Shown here: one piece after another, positions 1-12,964 of the stretch
Layout of the letters: every line of letters begins with the position of its first letter
Numbering within the stretch: the first letter of the stretch is position 1
Origin: Okapia johnstoni
Taxonomy: Eukaryota > Chordata > Mammalia > Artiodactyla > Giraffidae
NCBI GenBank assembly: GCA_024291935.2
Contig: CM044316.1
Span: 4,270,501 to 4,334,500, forward strand
Direction of reading: 5' to 3'
Length of the DNA: 64,000 nt
The notes under the pieces: model-generated
What the model was told of the DNA's origin: nothing
What the model saw: only the letters and a program-made list of their open reading frames with translations
The model's database searches: none
Translations under genes and position numbers: made by a program

Positions 1-109
1 CAAGCTGCCCCCAGACTGTGGGCGAAAGACAGGTTTGGGCAGAATGAAGTTTGATACCAAGCTCAGGGCCTGTTGATGAGTTTTAGTGAGCAATTAAAAA
101 GGAAAAACA

Positions 110-423
110 GGACTTGCTTGGTGGTCCTATGGTTGAGAATCCTCCTGCCAATGCAGGGGACACGGGTTCGATCCCTGGGGTGGGAAGATTCCACAGACTG
201 AACACCGCTAAGCCTGTACACCACGACTATTGAAGCCCACCCGCCTAGAGCCCGTGTGCCACAGCTATTGAAGCCCACCTGCCCAGAGCCTGTGCTCCAC
301 AGCCAGAGAAGCCCCCACACACTGCAGCGAGAGAGTAGCCCCCACTCACTGCAGCTAGAGAAAGCCTGCTTGCAGCAAGGAAGACCCCTCATAGCCAAAA
401 ATTTTAAAAAAACAGTACAGTTT
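110..423 (+). repeat. tRNA-Glu-derived SINE (CHR/BOV-A2 type)
   Basis: It opens with the typical GGACTTGCTTGGTGGTCC head and has a B-box-like GGGTTCGATCCCTGGG. A body of repeated 'agcccatgtgccacag'-type units follows, then an A-rich tail. Boundaries are by eye. Confidence 0.85.
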
Positions 424-1103
424 TTAAAGAAGAAAAGCCCACTCAGCACATAGGCTCCTGGCGAGGCACATCAGAAGCACATTGGTGCAGAGCCTTCTGT
501 GTACTTTCCTGCCCACTTGTCCATTTCCCCAGTGCTCCCATTAGCCTCATCGGGGGCTCCCAGAAAGAGAGTGGGATGAGGCCAAGGCCCCACTCTGAGG
601 TGGGCCACTGCTGGGAGGGAGGGGCCTCAGGTCCCTGGGGCAGAACAAGGGCCCGGGCTGCAAGCCCCAAGACTTGGTGCTGCTCCATGCGCAGCTTGCT
701 CCGTCTGCACAGGGCCAGGGTAGCAGAGGAGACGAGACCCGCGGTTTGGCCGTCTGCACTATCATGGGGACCAGGGACCGCATCCAGCATGTGGACCTGG
801 CCCTTCCACAGCCCGTGCCCGGTGCTGCGGGCTGCGTGTGCTGGGGGTGTGCAGCAGGTACTGACATGGGTGGCTTCTTGATTTTTCTATTTGAGGAAAG
901 GCAGATGGGAAAGATGAAATAGTAATGAGGCAAAGGTGTTGAAAAGAGGGCCTGGTGCAGGCGTGGGTTGCAGAGCTCAGAGTGGTGGCAGGGGTTGGTG
1001 GCTCATGGCAGCCACACTTCCCTGGAGCCAGGCCTGGGATGTGCTGCCAGCAGCCGTGGATGGAACAGGGCTCAGTGGAATAGAACCACTTAAAAATACA
1101 TGT

Positions 1104-1381
1104 TTATTTCTGTTTATTTGTTACTGGCTGCACTGGGTCTTCATTGCTTTTCTCCAGGTGCAGCGAATGGGGGCTGCTCTGGCTGTGGCGCACAGGCTTC
1201 TCCTGTCGTGAAGCGCAGGCTCTGAGTGAGAGGGCTGCAGGAGTTGCTGCACATGGGCTTCGTAGTTGGGAATCACAGGCTTCGTTCCCCATGGCATGTG
1301 GGATATTCCCGGAACCAGGGATTGAACCTATGTACCTTGTGTTGCAAGTGGATTCTTAACCACTGGACCACCAGGAAGCCC
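1104..1381 (-). repeat. tRNA-Glu SINE (CHR type), reverse orientation
   Basis: It reads in reverse complement as the CHR/BOV-A2 head (CCACTGGACCACCAGGAAGC near 1360-1380). It is flanked by a target-site-duplication-like pair, TAGAACCACTTAAA at 1081 and TAGAAACACTTTAA at 1382 (12 of 14 matching). Confidence 0.85.
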
Positions 1382-2087
1382 TAGAAACACTTTAATGTGA
1401 AGAATTAATTGGTTAGCAAATGTTTGTTTCATCCTGTTACATCATGTGTGCTTCACAAAGAGTTTGGATAAATTGTAGAACTGGGATACGATCTAATGAA
1501 CTGTGTCAGGGCCCATGACTGGTATTCCTTTGAGATTGGGATCAGCTCTCCTGGTGAAATGGGGACCCCAGCCCTGCCCTGGGACCTCCAACAGCCTGGT
1601 CCCTGCTCTGTACTTCGTTTTCCTCAGGCATAACAAGAACCCTGATATCTGTGAGTAGTTGAAGATGAGAGTGAGTTTCCTGATGGAGGTTGGCTGTTGT
1701 TGATACCACAAGTCATCGTGTTCATTTTGGCTGTGATTTCCATGAAGAGCCTGTGCCCAGCGAGTCCGTGCATCCCACCTCCAGTCAGGCTTCAGATGCC
1801 CCCCACGCACCCACATCCAAGTAGAGCACTTGTCAGGCACTGCTGCCCTGTGGTTCCTTTTGCCCTCCCGGTGTCTCAACAGCCCCTGGGGTGTGACTTA
1901 GCCATCTATAGAGTCACTGCTTTGGGCACCTGGGGCAGTTGTTTGGGCTGACACACGGGGGACACAGGAAACCTGGCAGAGGCGGGGTCTTGGTTCCATA
2001 TGGCCTAGGCCTAGACTTGTTGAATTTATTGGTGTGTGAGCCATGGAGCAAAAAACTTGTCAAGTGCCCCTTTATCAGAGTTTATAA

Positions 2088-2793
2088 TTGCTCTTTGAAG
2101 GGCATTGCTGAGAGAACAAAAGGACAAGCCACAGACCGGGAGAAAAATCTTTGTAAAAGTCATCTGCGAAAGCTCTAGTATCTAGAATATATGAAGAACT
2201 CTCAAAATGCAGTAGTGAAAAGTTGACCCAGTTTTTTAAAAATGCGTTGGAGATTGTATAGCTTCTCCATAAAGATGCGCGAATGGCAGATTTGTCCAAG
2301 AGAACATTCTTCACGTCATTAGTCATTAGGGAAATGCAAGTTGAAACCACGGGATACCACTTCACAGCTAGAAGAATGGCTCAGGTAGAAAACCTGACAA
2401 CATTAAATCCTGACATGGATGGGGAGCAAGTGGAACTCTCCTTCCTTGCGGGTGGGATGCAAAATGGACAACCACCCAGAAGGCCATTTGGCAGTCTCAT
2501 GAAGTTAAACACACACTTGCCACTAAGATCCAGCCTATGCTTCTGGCTGTTCATCAGGTGAAATGAAAACTCATGTCTGCACAGAAACCTGCATGTGAAT
2601 GTTTATAGTAGTTGATTCATTAGTTCCCCAAGGCGGAAATGACCCCAGTGTCCGTTAGTCTACAAATGGGTGAACAGACTGTAGTATAATATGGTGGGTT
2701 AATACTAAGCAGTAAAAAGAAGTTCCATTGATAACAGCATGGGTAAATCCCCAACGCCTTATGCTAAGTATTCTGTGGTCGACTGCGTGTATT
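2088..2793 (+). mobile_element. L1 LINE relic (3' end of ORF2)
   Basis: The sequence resembles the L1 ORF2 C-terminal region and 3' end in sense orientation: 'acaagccacagaccggg', a later target-like 'gaacagactgtagtataata' tract and 'ttatgctaag'. Open frames are short and broken. It stops where the BovB copy begins. Confidence 0.7.
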
Positions 2794-2795
2794 GT

Positions 2796-3843
2796 TGTTC
2801 AGTCTCTCAGTCATGTCCAACTCTTTGCCACCCCATGGACTGCAGCATGCCAGGCTTCCCTGTCCTTCACCATCTCTCAGAGTTTGCTCAAACTCATGTC
2901 CATTGTGTCAGTGATGCCATCCGATCCTCTTATCCTTTGTCGTCCCCTTCTCTTCCTGCCTTCAATCTTTGCTGGCATCAGGGTCTTTTGCAAGGAGTCA
3001 GTTCTTCGCATCAGGTGGCCAAAGAATTGGAGCTTCAGTATCAGTCCTTCCAATGAATATTCAGGGTTGATTTCCTTTAGGATTGACTGGTTTGATCTCC
3101 TTGCAGTCCAAGGGACTCTCAAGAGTCTTTTCCAACACCACAGTTCAAAAGCATCAATTCTTCGGCGCTCAGCTTTCTTCATAGTCCAGCTCTCACATCC
3201 ATACATGACTACTGGAAAAACCATACCTCTGACTAGACAGACCTTTGTTGGCAAAGTAATGTCTCTGCTTTTTTAAAACACCATCTAGGTTTGTCATAGC
3301 TTTTCTTCTAAGGAGCAAGCATCTTTTAATTTCATGGCTGCATTCACCATCAGCAGTGATTTTGGAGCCCAAGAAAATAAAGTCTGTCACTGTTTCCATT
3401 GTTTCCCCATCTATTTGCCCTGAAGTGATGGAACCGGATGCCATGATCTTCGTTTTTTGAATATTGAGTTTTAAGCCAGCTTTTCCACCCTCTTTCATCT
3501 TCATGAAGAGGCTCTTTACTTCCTCTTCTCTTTTCTGCCATAAGGGTGATGTCATTTGCATATCTGAGGTTACTGATAGTTCTCTCAATCTTGATTCCAG
3601 CTTGTGCTTCATCCAGCATGATGTACTCTGCATTTAAGTTAAATAATCAGGGTGAAATATACAGCATTGGCGTACTCCTTTCCCAATTTGGAACCAGTCC
3701 ATTGTTCCATGTCTGTTTCTAACTGTTCCTCCTTGACCGGCATACTGATTTCTCAGGAGGCAGGTAAGGTTGTCTGGTATTCCCATCTCTTGAAGAATTT
3801 TCCACAGTTTGTTGTGATCCACACAGTCAAAGGCTTTAGCGTA
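2796..3843 (-). mobile_element. 5'-truncated BovB (RTE) LINE with decayed reverse transcriptase
   Basis: On the minus strand this is a BovB non-LTR retrotransposon, a family abundant in ruminants. Reverse-transcriptase C-terminal sequence is visible in three overlapping frames (about 3822-3634, 3633-3193 and 3254-2877), including the catalytic-loop version RYANDI, where active copies have a YADD-type motif. The frame shifts and the 5' truncation near 3843 make it a dead copy. The 3' end is the Bov-type GTTGTTCAGTC tail at 2796. Confidence 0.9.
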
Positions 3844-4138
3844 AAGTCAGCTGCTAAGGACCCCCAGTAGATGTCTAAGTCTTAACCCCTGGAGCCTGTG
3901 AATTTGGTCTTACATGAAAAAAAGGACTTTGCAGATGAGAAAATGTTAAGGATTCTTTAGCCGATTCACAGTTACAGAGAGCACACTAGTGGTTACCAGT
4001 GAGGAGAGAGAAGGAGGAGGAGCAGTTAGGAATAGGGGATTTTACAAAAAGGGTTGTTATGGGATTATATGAAATCATGTATATGAAACTTTTGAAAATT
4101 GTAAAGCACTGTTGAATTTAAAGACTCTCATTCAATTT

Positions 4139-4240
4139 GTTGTGTTGTTCAGTCGTTAAGTCGTGTCCGACTCTTTGCGACCCCACAGACTGCAGCCTGC
4201 CAGGCTCCTCTGTTCTCCACTATCTCGTAGAGTTTGGTCA
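4139..4240 (-). repeat. BovB/Bov-tA 3'-end fragment
   Basis: Reverse complement of the BovB 3' end, recognised from GTTGTTCAGTCGTTAAGTCG and CGACTCTTTGCGACCCC. Confidence 0.85.
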
Positions 4241-4261
4241 AATTCTTTCTATAAAGAGCTT

Positions 4262-4436
4262 TCAGTTCAATTCAGTCACTCAGTCGTGTCCGACTCTTTT
4301 TCGACCCCGTGAACCGCAGCACGCCAGGCCTCCCTGTCCATCACCAACTCCCGGAGTCCACCCAAACTCATGCCATCTAACTGATGCCATCTAACCATCT
4401 CATCCTCTGTCGTCCCCTTCTCCCCCTGCCTTCAAA
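4262..4436 (-). mobile_element. BovB 3'-end fragment
   Basis: A second, slightly longer BovB 3' end directly after the previous fragment, starting TCAGTTCAATTCAGTCACTC and running into the C-terminal coding part ('cctctgtcgtccccttctcc'). A short internal repeat of 'ctgatgccatctaa'-like sequence is present. Confidence 0.85.
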
Positions 4437-7400
4437 GTTAAAAAAGATATGATACATGTAAATCTATGTTTAAACAACAAAAAAAGCCAGGAAAAAAAAT
4501 TTTTTTTAAGTTAAGCGTTCAGAGATGGGATTATCCAGGATTCTTGGGCCCTACATGTAATCTTTTGAGAGCAGAGAGAGATTTGAAGCAGTCAGAAGAA
4601 AAGGTGATGTGACCCTCAGAGACAGAGATTGGAGTGGTGTGTCCAGAAGCCACGGATGCCTGGGTCTGTCCGAGTCGGAGGAGTCAGGGAAGGCTCCCTC
4701 TGGGGCGCTCAGCGGGAGTGCAGCCCTGCCCGTGGCACCCTGACTTCAGCCTCCAAGACCCAGGGGATAAACGCGTTTCTGTTGGTTTAAACCACCACGT
4801 TTGCTGTGACTTGTTCCATAGCCACAGAAAAGCTGATACAGTATGATCCCATTTATGTGACCATGTAGACAAGATGCACCCGTAGGGCCAGGACACAGAT
4901 GGGAGGTCGCTGGGGGTGAGGGGAGAGTTAAGAGTCCAGGTGGGCCCATGGAAATTCCAGCAGAAAGGAAGGTGGACCGTCCAGTGCTGGCTGTGTTTTT
5001 GCTGACCAAAGAAGAGCAAAACAGAAACGCACGGTGGGGTGTCAGGGCCAGTTATAGGTGATTTACATCTGTTTTTCTAATCCTTAAGATGTCTTAAATT
5101 TTTTTTTCCCTAAGCTTTCTGTGTACTTTGGTGACACATATTTTGACACAAATATTTGTTTGCTGGCGGCCAACATGGGTCCTGATTTACACCTGGCTCC
5201 CTGCCAGAATCCCTTTTTTCTTGCCTTAGGTGTCCCTTCACTTAATGATGAATGTTGTGCCCTCCTCCCGGCTAAAGGGAGGAGCTGCTGTGAGCCCTGA
5301 TGCTGGCCTGCCACGCCCTTGATCTCTGCCCTCAGCCAGGAAGGGTAGAATCTCAGTGTGTCCACGCAGGTTTCCCAGCCTGGCCCTGGGCTGGCCTCGC
5401 CCACTGCACTAAGCTGGGGCTGCACCCCCAGCCTTTCTTCCTGCCTGTGGTTCACAGAAAGGCCCCCCTCTTGGTCCCCGATGCCACAGTCTAAACTCTG
5501 CACGGCCTTGCCATCCCCCTGGAACCTGCCAGGAAGCCGCAGGAAGGATTCCTGAGGCGTTTCCCAATCTTCTCTGCTTTACTGGAAATGGGTGTGTGGG
5601 GTGGTGGGCAGTTGCCAGGAGGTTAGCAGCCAGGCCTTGTCTCAAGACTTAACCTCCTCCTTTGCTGGCCACACACTGCTCAGGGGAAGGGTTGTCCCAG
5701 CTCCGAAGAATCAGCCCATGGACTTCTTTTGTGCTTCATAGAATTGGAAAGACAAACTCTTCAAGGAGAGGCAGAAGCCTTCACCTTCCTCACTTTGTGC
5801 AGGCACCTCTGAGTTACGAGGGCCTCAGGCCACAGGGACGGTGCGGCCTGGGCACGATTGCCACCCCCAGTGGGCAGTGGAGGACCGGGAGGGCGGTGTT
5901 GGGTCCCGTTCCCCACGCTCAGTCAGCGCTGAGCATCCTGTCACTGGGTCCAGATCTGCCCTGACCGCAATGGTCCTTCCGCCTCGCCCCCTTTCTCCCT
6001 GAGGACACGCTGGTCTGTGCTCACAAACGTGACCCTGCCCCCGTCTGCTCTGTGTACCGGTGAGGGGGTGGGGGCGGGTCTTGTACGTATGCCCTTCTTA
6101 CGGTAAACCTCTCACCTGGGGGTGTTCTTGGGTTGATGGGACAGAGCTGAGAGGAACAACTGCCCCCTGGCTAAGATTCAGTCTCACCCTCTGAGCTTTG
6201 ACCTGTCTGCTCTCAGCTTGGCCCAGTGCCCTCCTCGTCTCCCCATTTTGGGTTTCTTTGGTTTTGATAGAAGATCTTTAGAACAATCCCAGGTGTCTTT
6301 TCATTTCACCTGTGGCTTTTTTCAATCACTATGTTGACTATCGAGAGATACAGACATGAGTGTTTTAGATATCGCCCCTGAGAGCACCCTTTCTGGGGCT
6401 AGTTCAAGTTGTGTCCACACGGAGCCGCTGGGGACAGTCACGTCAAGTCTGTGGTGATTTAGAGCACTCTGTTCTTCTTTCCCTGGAGGCACTCATCTGT
6501 TGAAGAAACTAGTTTGTTGGTCCCATGGAATTTCCCACGTTCCGCTCTGCCAATCGCTGTCCTCGTTGCTTTCCACCTGGCTAGCTCGGGGCTTCTCGGC
6601 CTTGGCTCCACTGGCATCTGGGGCTCGGTAACTCTGTGGTGGGGCCGCCCTGTGCACTCTAGTCTTTTGGGCAGGGTCTTCTGTCAGATGCTAGGAGCAA
6701 CACCCCACAACCAAGTGGTGACATCCAAACATGTCTCTGGACATGGCCAGTGTCCCTGGGGCAGAAGCACCCAGTGAGACCCGCAAGTGTAACTAGATGC
6801 CTTACCCATGGCACTTCCTGCAAACTGGTCACTAGACCTGGAGGTGGATTTCGTAAGCCACTTCCTGTTGCTTCACCCTCGAAGCATTCTTCATGGGGAG
6901 AGGAGGGGATTTCAGCCATAAAGTTCCTCTTCACCCTCTCCTTGCCCCATCTTAGGCAAGAGGAGTCTAAGGCCAGTGTTCACGCCTCCCTGCCTGCCCC
7001 CCTCTCCCCCGGGCCCACCTGTTTCCCGCCTGGCACTGTCCTCTGCCCGCCCATATTTTTTTACATCCATCAACATCTTTATTACATGGGTTTCTTCATC
7101 CAGGTCGTGGCCTGGGTGCCGAGTGACCTCAGGGTGTGGACACCCCCTGCCCTGCTGGTGGAGGCTCACCCCTGCCAGGCCTCCCAACTTAGCCCTGGTT
7201 CTCAGCCACACCTTGGCGCTCGGAGTGCCACTGGCCCCAAGAAGCTCCTGGTTTCATCCCCCCTGCACTGCTAATGGGAAATGGTGTCCTGCCACTCGGG
7301 GTGCTGACAGGGCCAGTGTGGGGGTCAGCACCTGCTGCTCAGGTGGTGCCACATTGGACAGCTTGGCCCTGGAGGGGTGTGTGACCTGTGAGCCTGCGGT

Positions 7401-10400
7401 GAGTGGTGTGAGCCCTCAGAGGGTCTGAGGAGACTCTGTCGCGTGTAATGCTGCCAGCCTGAGGCATAGCCCGTGCAAGTACTGAGAGTGAGAGGCGTGG
7501 AGATGGGCAGTGTTGAGCCTGGGTGGGGGTGTCACGGGAATTACATTACTTGCCCGCTTGCTGATCACAGTCTGGGACTGACCCGAAACCTGCCCCCAAG
7601 GAGACAGGGAAGTGAGCAGTCCTGGTCCACAGACCTGTAGGGGAGGTGACAGGGTGGCGGGGCACGCGAACAGGCAGTGTGTCACTGACCCTGTACGCTG
7701 TCAGCCCCTGCAGCCAGGAAGGAAAGGGCCATGTTTGCCTGGTGAGCCCATGTGCCCCTGGGGGGTCCCGGCTCCGGGGGGCCAGGCCAGGCTGGCTGGG
7801 TCTGGAAGGTGACCCCGATGCTGCTATAAAGACACCAATGAGGCGGGCTCTGCCTGCGTCCTCAGAAGAGCCTGATGAGACATTTACCTTCTCGGGGGCA
7901 TGAGCCCAGGGGCACCCTGTCCCCCTCACATCGCGGCTGTGCTCTACACCATGCCTTCTCACCCGTGGCCGCAGTCTTTGCCACCCTTGCTGCTTGTGGT
8001 CCAGCTCGGTGTCTCAGCTGTGTCCCCTTATGCCGTGTGCACTGTGCCCTTAGCCTCAAGGCTTGGGCAGTACCCCTTGAGGGCAGGAACAGGAAAATGA
8101 TCCAGTCAGGCCGGAAGTGTCTCATTCAGCGTGTACAGCAGGCAAATATTTGGGTCTGTCTGCTCTGCACCCCCAGAGCCAAGGTGCAGGGAGATCAGGG
8201 TCAGCTCTGGTACCTGGAGACCACGCCCTCCAGTTAACCTCCTGCCCTGGGTCAGATGGAGTCAGGACTCTGGGACAGTCTGCTGCCATCCCCTCCCCCC
8301 CATCCTTGCGCCTGGTTGCCACCTGTTCAGCGCTGCCCGTGCCGATCTGCAGGTCGGTATTGTCGTTTATACCCTAACCTGCCGTGTCTTTCACAGGATC
8401 ATTATGAGAAAGAAGTCTTTCATGTTCATACATGTTCACCATAACCCAGCCTTCTTCATCCTCTCTGCAGATCTGCCTGCCCATCTGCTGTCACTCTCCA
8501 TTCTTCCTAGAGAGCTTCCAGAACCCTCCTCATAGTGCAGAAGTGCTGCAAGCAGATTCTTTCCCCCTTTGTCTGAACAAATCTTGACGTTACCTTCTCT
8601 TCTCACTGTATATGGGGTGTCAGGCTGGCGGTCTTCTTTCCTCCATAGTTTGCAGATGTCTTCCTTGGTCTCTGAGCTTGTTTCTGACATCTGACCTCGT
8701 GAATTTTATCTTAGCTTCTCCGATTGTGGTACCTCAGTCAGCTGCTGCACTAATTTGCAAGATGTGTTGTCATGTGGTTCTTTTCCTGCTGGAGTTTTGT
8801 ACATCTATGGGTTTGTCACATTTGGAGGTTTGAGGCCATTATTTCTTTGGATACCATGCCCTTGGGATTCCAGTTACATGCGTAATGGATTTCTTAGTAC
8901 TGTCCAGCAGTTCACCAAGGCTTTGTTCCTTTTCTTAATAGATTTTTTCCTGTGTGATTCATTTTGGATACATTTCTGTTGCCTTGTCATCAGATTCACT
9001 GATCTTTTCTTCCACATTGTCTAATCCCACTCAGTACTTCAGGATACTGCATGTCTCAGCTCAGGAAGTTCTGTGTGACTCCCCTCTGATACTTCATATT
9101 CTTCTTTGCATCAGTTCAAGTTTCCCTTTAAGCTCGCGAGCATTTTAAATTTAGAATAGTTGCTGTAAAGTGAAACCCTTGTCTGATAATGCCATCTTCT
9201 CTGTCCTTCCTGGGTCTGTTTCCATTGACTGATGTTCTCTTGGGTTAAGGGTCACATTTTTCTACAGCTTCCCACGTCTGAAGGCTTTTGGTTTGGGGTA
9301 CTGAGTGTTGTAGAGTCCATGGGATCGTGTGCTGGATTTTGTTGTCTTTTCTTAGAGCCTGACAGTTCTGGCTGCTGACAGGCAGTTTGGTTAGCAGTGG
9401 ATCAGCTGATCTTGGGGAAGCTTGCTTTTGAAATTCCTTAGCAAGAGGAATGAGAGAAACCCTTAAATGAGGGCTCATTTAGCTCCACTGCTGAACGGGC
9501 TGCAGGGAGGACTCCTCTGGGCTGGCTGTGGATGGCATCTCCTGCCCCCCAGGCTTGGGGCCCCATCTCAGGGAGAGTCCTGAAGCCTTCCTCTGCAGCA
9601 GCTCAAGGCCCCGTGCTGGTGCCAGGAGCAGTCTCTCTGCATCATGCCTCCTTCATGGGCCTCTGCCCGCACCTCCGGTTCCGTCAGATTTCCAGCCCAC
9701 GGTCCAGAGGCTTCTCTAGGCAGTGAGCCCAGCAGCCTCAAGAGGCTCCCTTGGCCCTTTCCCTTCTTGCAGGCATTTCTGGCCTGTGCTGCCCATGTTC
9801 ACTTTGAGAGCATGGTTGTGTGTTCTGTCCAGCACCCTAGTTGTCAACAGTAGATGGCTTGTCTGGCCCTGACATGGGTGCCTACTTGGGAAGAAGCCGA
9901 GACGATTCAACAGAACTGCTGTCTGTCCGTTTGCTCTTCCATCCATCCAGTGAATATCTCCTGGGCTTGGGTGGCCCATCATGGCCTCGCTGGGGTGGAA
10001 GGCCTGCCCCTTGGAGTGTGTCACTGACCTAAACACAGAAATCTCCAGATAAAAGGTTGGAGGTGACTGCAGCTGTGTCCTCCTAGGGTCTGCTTCCAAG
10101 TCCTCCTCTGAGAAAAGGAGGCTGTGAGTGTGTGTACCATCCCTGCAGAAAACCTTGGAGGTGGCAGGTGAAGTTGGCTCCTGGCCCTGTGTGGGTTTGG
10201 GCAAGTGCTTTGACTTTTTCTGATACTTGAGGTTTGTGATAGAGTTAGGCAATAACAAGCCTAAAATACAGCTGTCAGCCTGGGGCCCGCAGGACATGCT
10301 CCCGGGAGCCATGTGCCCTGGTCCCATGGTTCCCCCCACTCAGGATGGTTCTGGGGGCCTGAGCCTTCACCAGCCATGGAGGCTTAAGTCAAGGGAAGTG

Positions 10401-11043
10401 CAGGGGGGCTGTTTCTCAGGGATCCTAGGTCTTTGGCTTTCACTGTGTCTGCCTGTAGGAGTTTGGAAGTTGTTGGCCTGGGGTCTTGAGGCTGCTCTGC
10501 CCAGGTTTTTCCAGAGCCTTCAGGAACAGCCAGCATCAGACCTGCACCCGGTACAAGCAGACCTGCAGCCACTCCTGCTCCCACTGGCCAACTGCTGGCG
10601 TCAGGCCCAGGCCTGTGATGGGTGGAGTTTGTGTCCTGAGTATACCCAGTGGACACCCAGCAACCTCCCCAGTGAGAGTCCCCATCGGCCTCTACAGCAG
10701 CTTGCTGGTTGGAGCAGGAAGAAACCCACGTGGTCCTGCCCTGCCTGGTGTAACAGCGGGGGAGGAAATGGGGCCACGTTCCTGGGGGCCGGGAGGCCCC
10801 CTGACAGTGTGACCAACCCATATGGCAGAGGGGCCCATGGGACTTGGGGTTCCCCTTAGCCTGCCTGCCCCACTTTGAATGTGACTCAGAGGGAAGGGAG
10901 AAAGCTGGCAAGTTACCATGCAACCAGCTTGCTTCCAGCAGGTTCTTGGAGGTAATAGGGCTGGATGCACTTTGAGTCATTCAGATGAAGTGTATTTTCT
11001 TCACAGTAAATATCTGTAAACTTTTGTTTGAAAAAATAAAAGC

Positions 11044-11206
11044 CTGGAACTTCCCTGGTGGTCCAGCGGCTAAGACTGTGCTCCCAGTGCAGGGGACCTG
11101 GGTTCAATCCCTGGTCAGGGAACATGATGTGTCACATGCCACAGCAAAGATTGAAAATCCTGAGTGCTGCAGTGAAGACCTGGTGCAGCCAATAAATAAA
11201 TATTAA
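11044..11206 (+). repeat. BOV-A2-type SINE
   Basis: Head ACTTCCCTGGTGGTCCAGCG and B-box-like GGGTTCAATCCCTGG, ending in an AATAAATAAATA tail. Confidence 0.88.
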
Positions 11207-11747
11207 GAAAAGAAAGGCGAAACCTTACTTTGATCTAAAACAGATCCCCATCTTCACAACAACAGTATGTGCCAAAGGCCACTTTGGTCGATGTTGAAGA
11301 CACACAAGTAATTTTAGTACATTTTAGAACTCTTCAGAAAATTCTCTTTTCTTGTAACAATTTTAATTTTGTTGTGCTTCATTAAAATGTCCTTGGGCCT
11401 CCGAGCTTGAGAGTCTGTGACAGGTGGTGCGAAGGACACTCCAAAAGCAGAGACTCCTACCGCCCTTGGAGAGGCACCCCAGCAAGCACCAGCGCTTCCT
11501 CCTGGAAACCTGGTTGGGGGAGCACAGTGGTGAGCAGGCAGCTTACTTACAGGCACCCCAGTTGGAAAGGTCTACACAGAAGGTCAAGGCTATCGCCCCC
11601 AAGACTGAGGAGAACCCATGGGCAACAGCCACAGCCAGCGGTGTTAACCCAGATGGCTGAGGGTGGACCCTCTGGTGCCAGCAGATGTCTTTTTGACTGC
11701 TGTTGAGCGGCAAGGGCTGAGGGCTGTCAGAAGGCACCTCAGGAGAG

Positions 11748-11850
11748 GGAATGCCCTGGTGGACCAGTGGTTTGAACGCCACGCTTCCCCTGCTGAGGGC
11801 CCAGCTGCAGCCCCCAGTGGGAGAACTGAGATCCCGCAGGCCTCCAGCTG
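11748..11850 (+). repeat. Diverged tRNA-Glu SINE fragment
   Basis: Begins GGGAATGCCCTGGTGGACCA. The body is diverged and the tail is missing. Boundaries are approximate. Confidence 0.6.
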
Positions 11851-11896
11851 CAGCCGATCTGTCAGTCAGCGAACAGACAGACAAGCGCATACCTCA

Positions 11897-12021
11897 GGGG
11901 AATTCCCTGGTGGTCGAGTGGTCGTGAAGTGAAAACCTCACGCTTCCAATCTTCGGTCAGGGAGCTAGGATCCCACAAGCCTTGCGGCACGGCCAAAAAA
12001 AAAGGGAGGAAAAAAAAAAGA
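11897..12021 (+). repeat. tRNA-Glu SINE (CHR-2 type)
   Basis: Head GGGGAATTCCCTGGTGGTCG, body 'aggatcccacaagcctt' and an interrupted poly-A tail from about 11994. Confidence 0.8.
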
Positions 12022-12160
12022 ATAAGTGTTATCGACTCCTCCTCTTGTTCTAAAATCTTCCAAATGGGGCTCCTGTCCTCTGCCTGGCTCAGGGGCTGGT
12101 GTAATTTATGCTTCCGCGTGGTGTCTTTTTTGCTAATGGCTGTAGACAGGTGGAGTGTGC

Positions 12161-12175
12161 GGGGGGGGGGGGGGG
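12161..12175. repeat. Poly-G run (G15)
   Basis: Fifteen G in a row on the plus strand, followed by a GT-rich stretch. On the ELL coding strand it could form G-quadruplex-like structure. Confidence 0.9.
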
Positions 12176-12964
12176 TCACTCGTGGGTGTGTTTGTGTATG
12201 CATGATGGTATGAGTGAGCGGCTCTGTTGTTGACAGGAATGACCTGGCCTGGTCCTCCTGCTGGTGGGGGGAGACACTACGAGAACCCATGTGGTCCAGA
12301 GCCTGGTTCTGTGATGAAAGTCAGGCGACATGTGGACACACACTGGACACCAGCCCTCTTGGCATCGCGGTCCTTTTAGCTTGAGCTTTTAGCCTTGGCC
12401 AACTTCCCTACAGTATAAAAGCTTATTCGCAGTGCGCTTGGTGAGTGACTGGGTGTGCTGCCGTGAGCCCCGCGCTGAGTTCTGCATGGAGGGCTCTGGG
12501 CTGAGGGCGTGAGAACCGAGTGCTGCAAGCCCTTTGCTTCTGTGGCACCCCATGTCTCTGCTCCAAGTTTACACCTGCTGTTCCCCAACAAGAGCACCCT
12601 GTCTTCTTGGCTTTCAGGGTCAGGTGATGGCAGTAGAGAGCTCTTTAAGGATGGTGGGCACACAGCTGTGCTTTGGTGCTGTCTTTGCTACCCTCTTACA
12701 TGTCCTGCTGTCTCCCTTCCATTCATTTTACATCACTATTGACTGAAACTAGTTAACAGACAAGAGTCTCCCCCCTGCCTATTCAGTCATTCTCTTTATG
12801 TTCAGGGGACATTCCTCAAAGCCCACATGAGTCTTCGGAGTGCTCTAGGGGTCATTTACAACCCATAGATCTTACGCCCATTTTAGGTGTAGAGTCAGAG
12901 TTAATATTCCACCCGAGCAGTTCCCTCTAGCCCATCTGCAGCCACTCCCCACTTCCAGGCACTC

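Larger units (their letters stand above)
3850..4850. repeat. Old interspersed repeat split by younger insertions
   Basis: Two flanks, about 3850-3955 and 4506-4850, look like the halves of one old mammalian element (family not named with confidence). The left half ends 'atgttaaggattcttta' and the right half resumes 'aagttaagcgttcagagat'. The interior carries L1-like 3' sequence (about 3957-4130) and BovB-type ends. Confidence 0.5.

Noticed and set aside
2877..3822. Reverse-transcriptase-like frames as a functional gene
   Set aside because: They belong to a truncated, frameshifted BovB copy, so they are annotated as a mobile element only.
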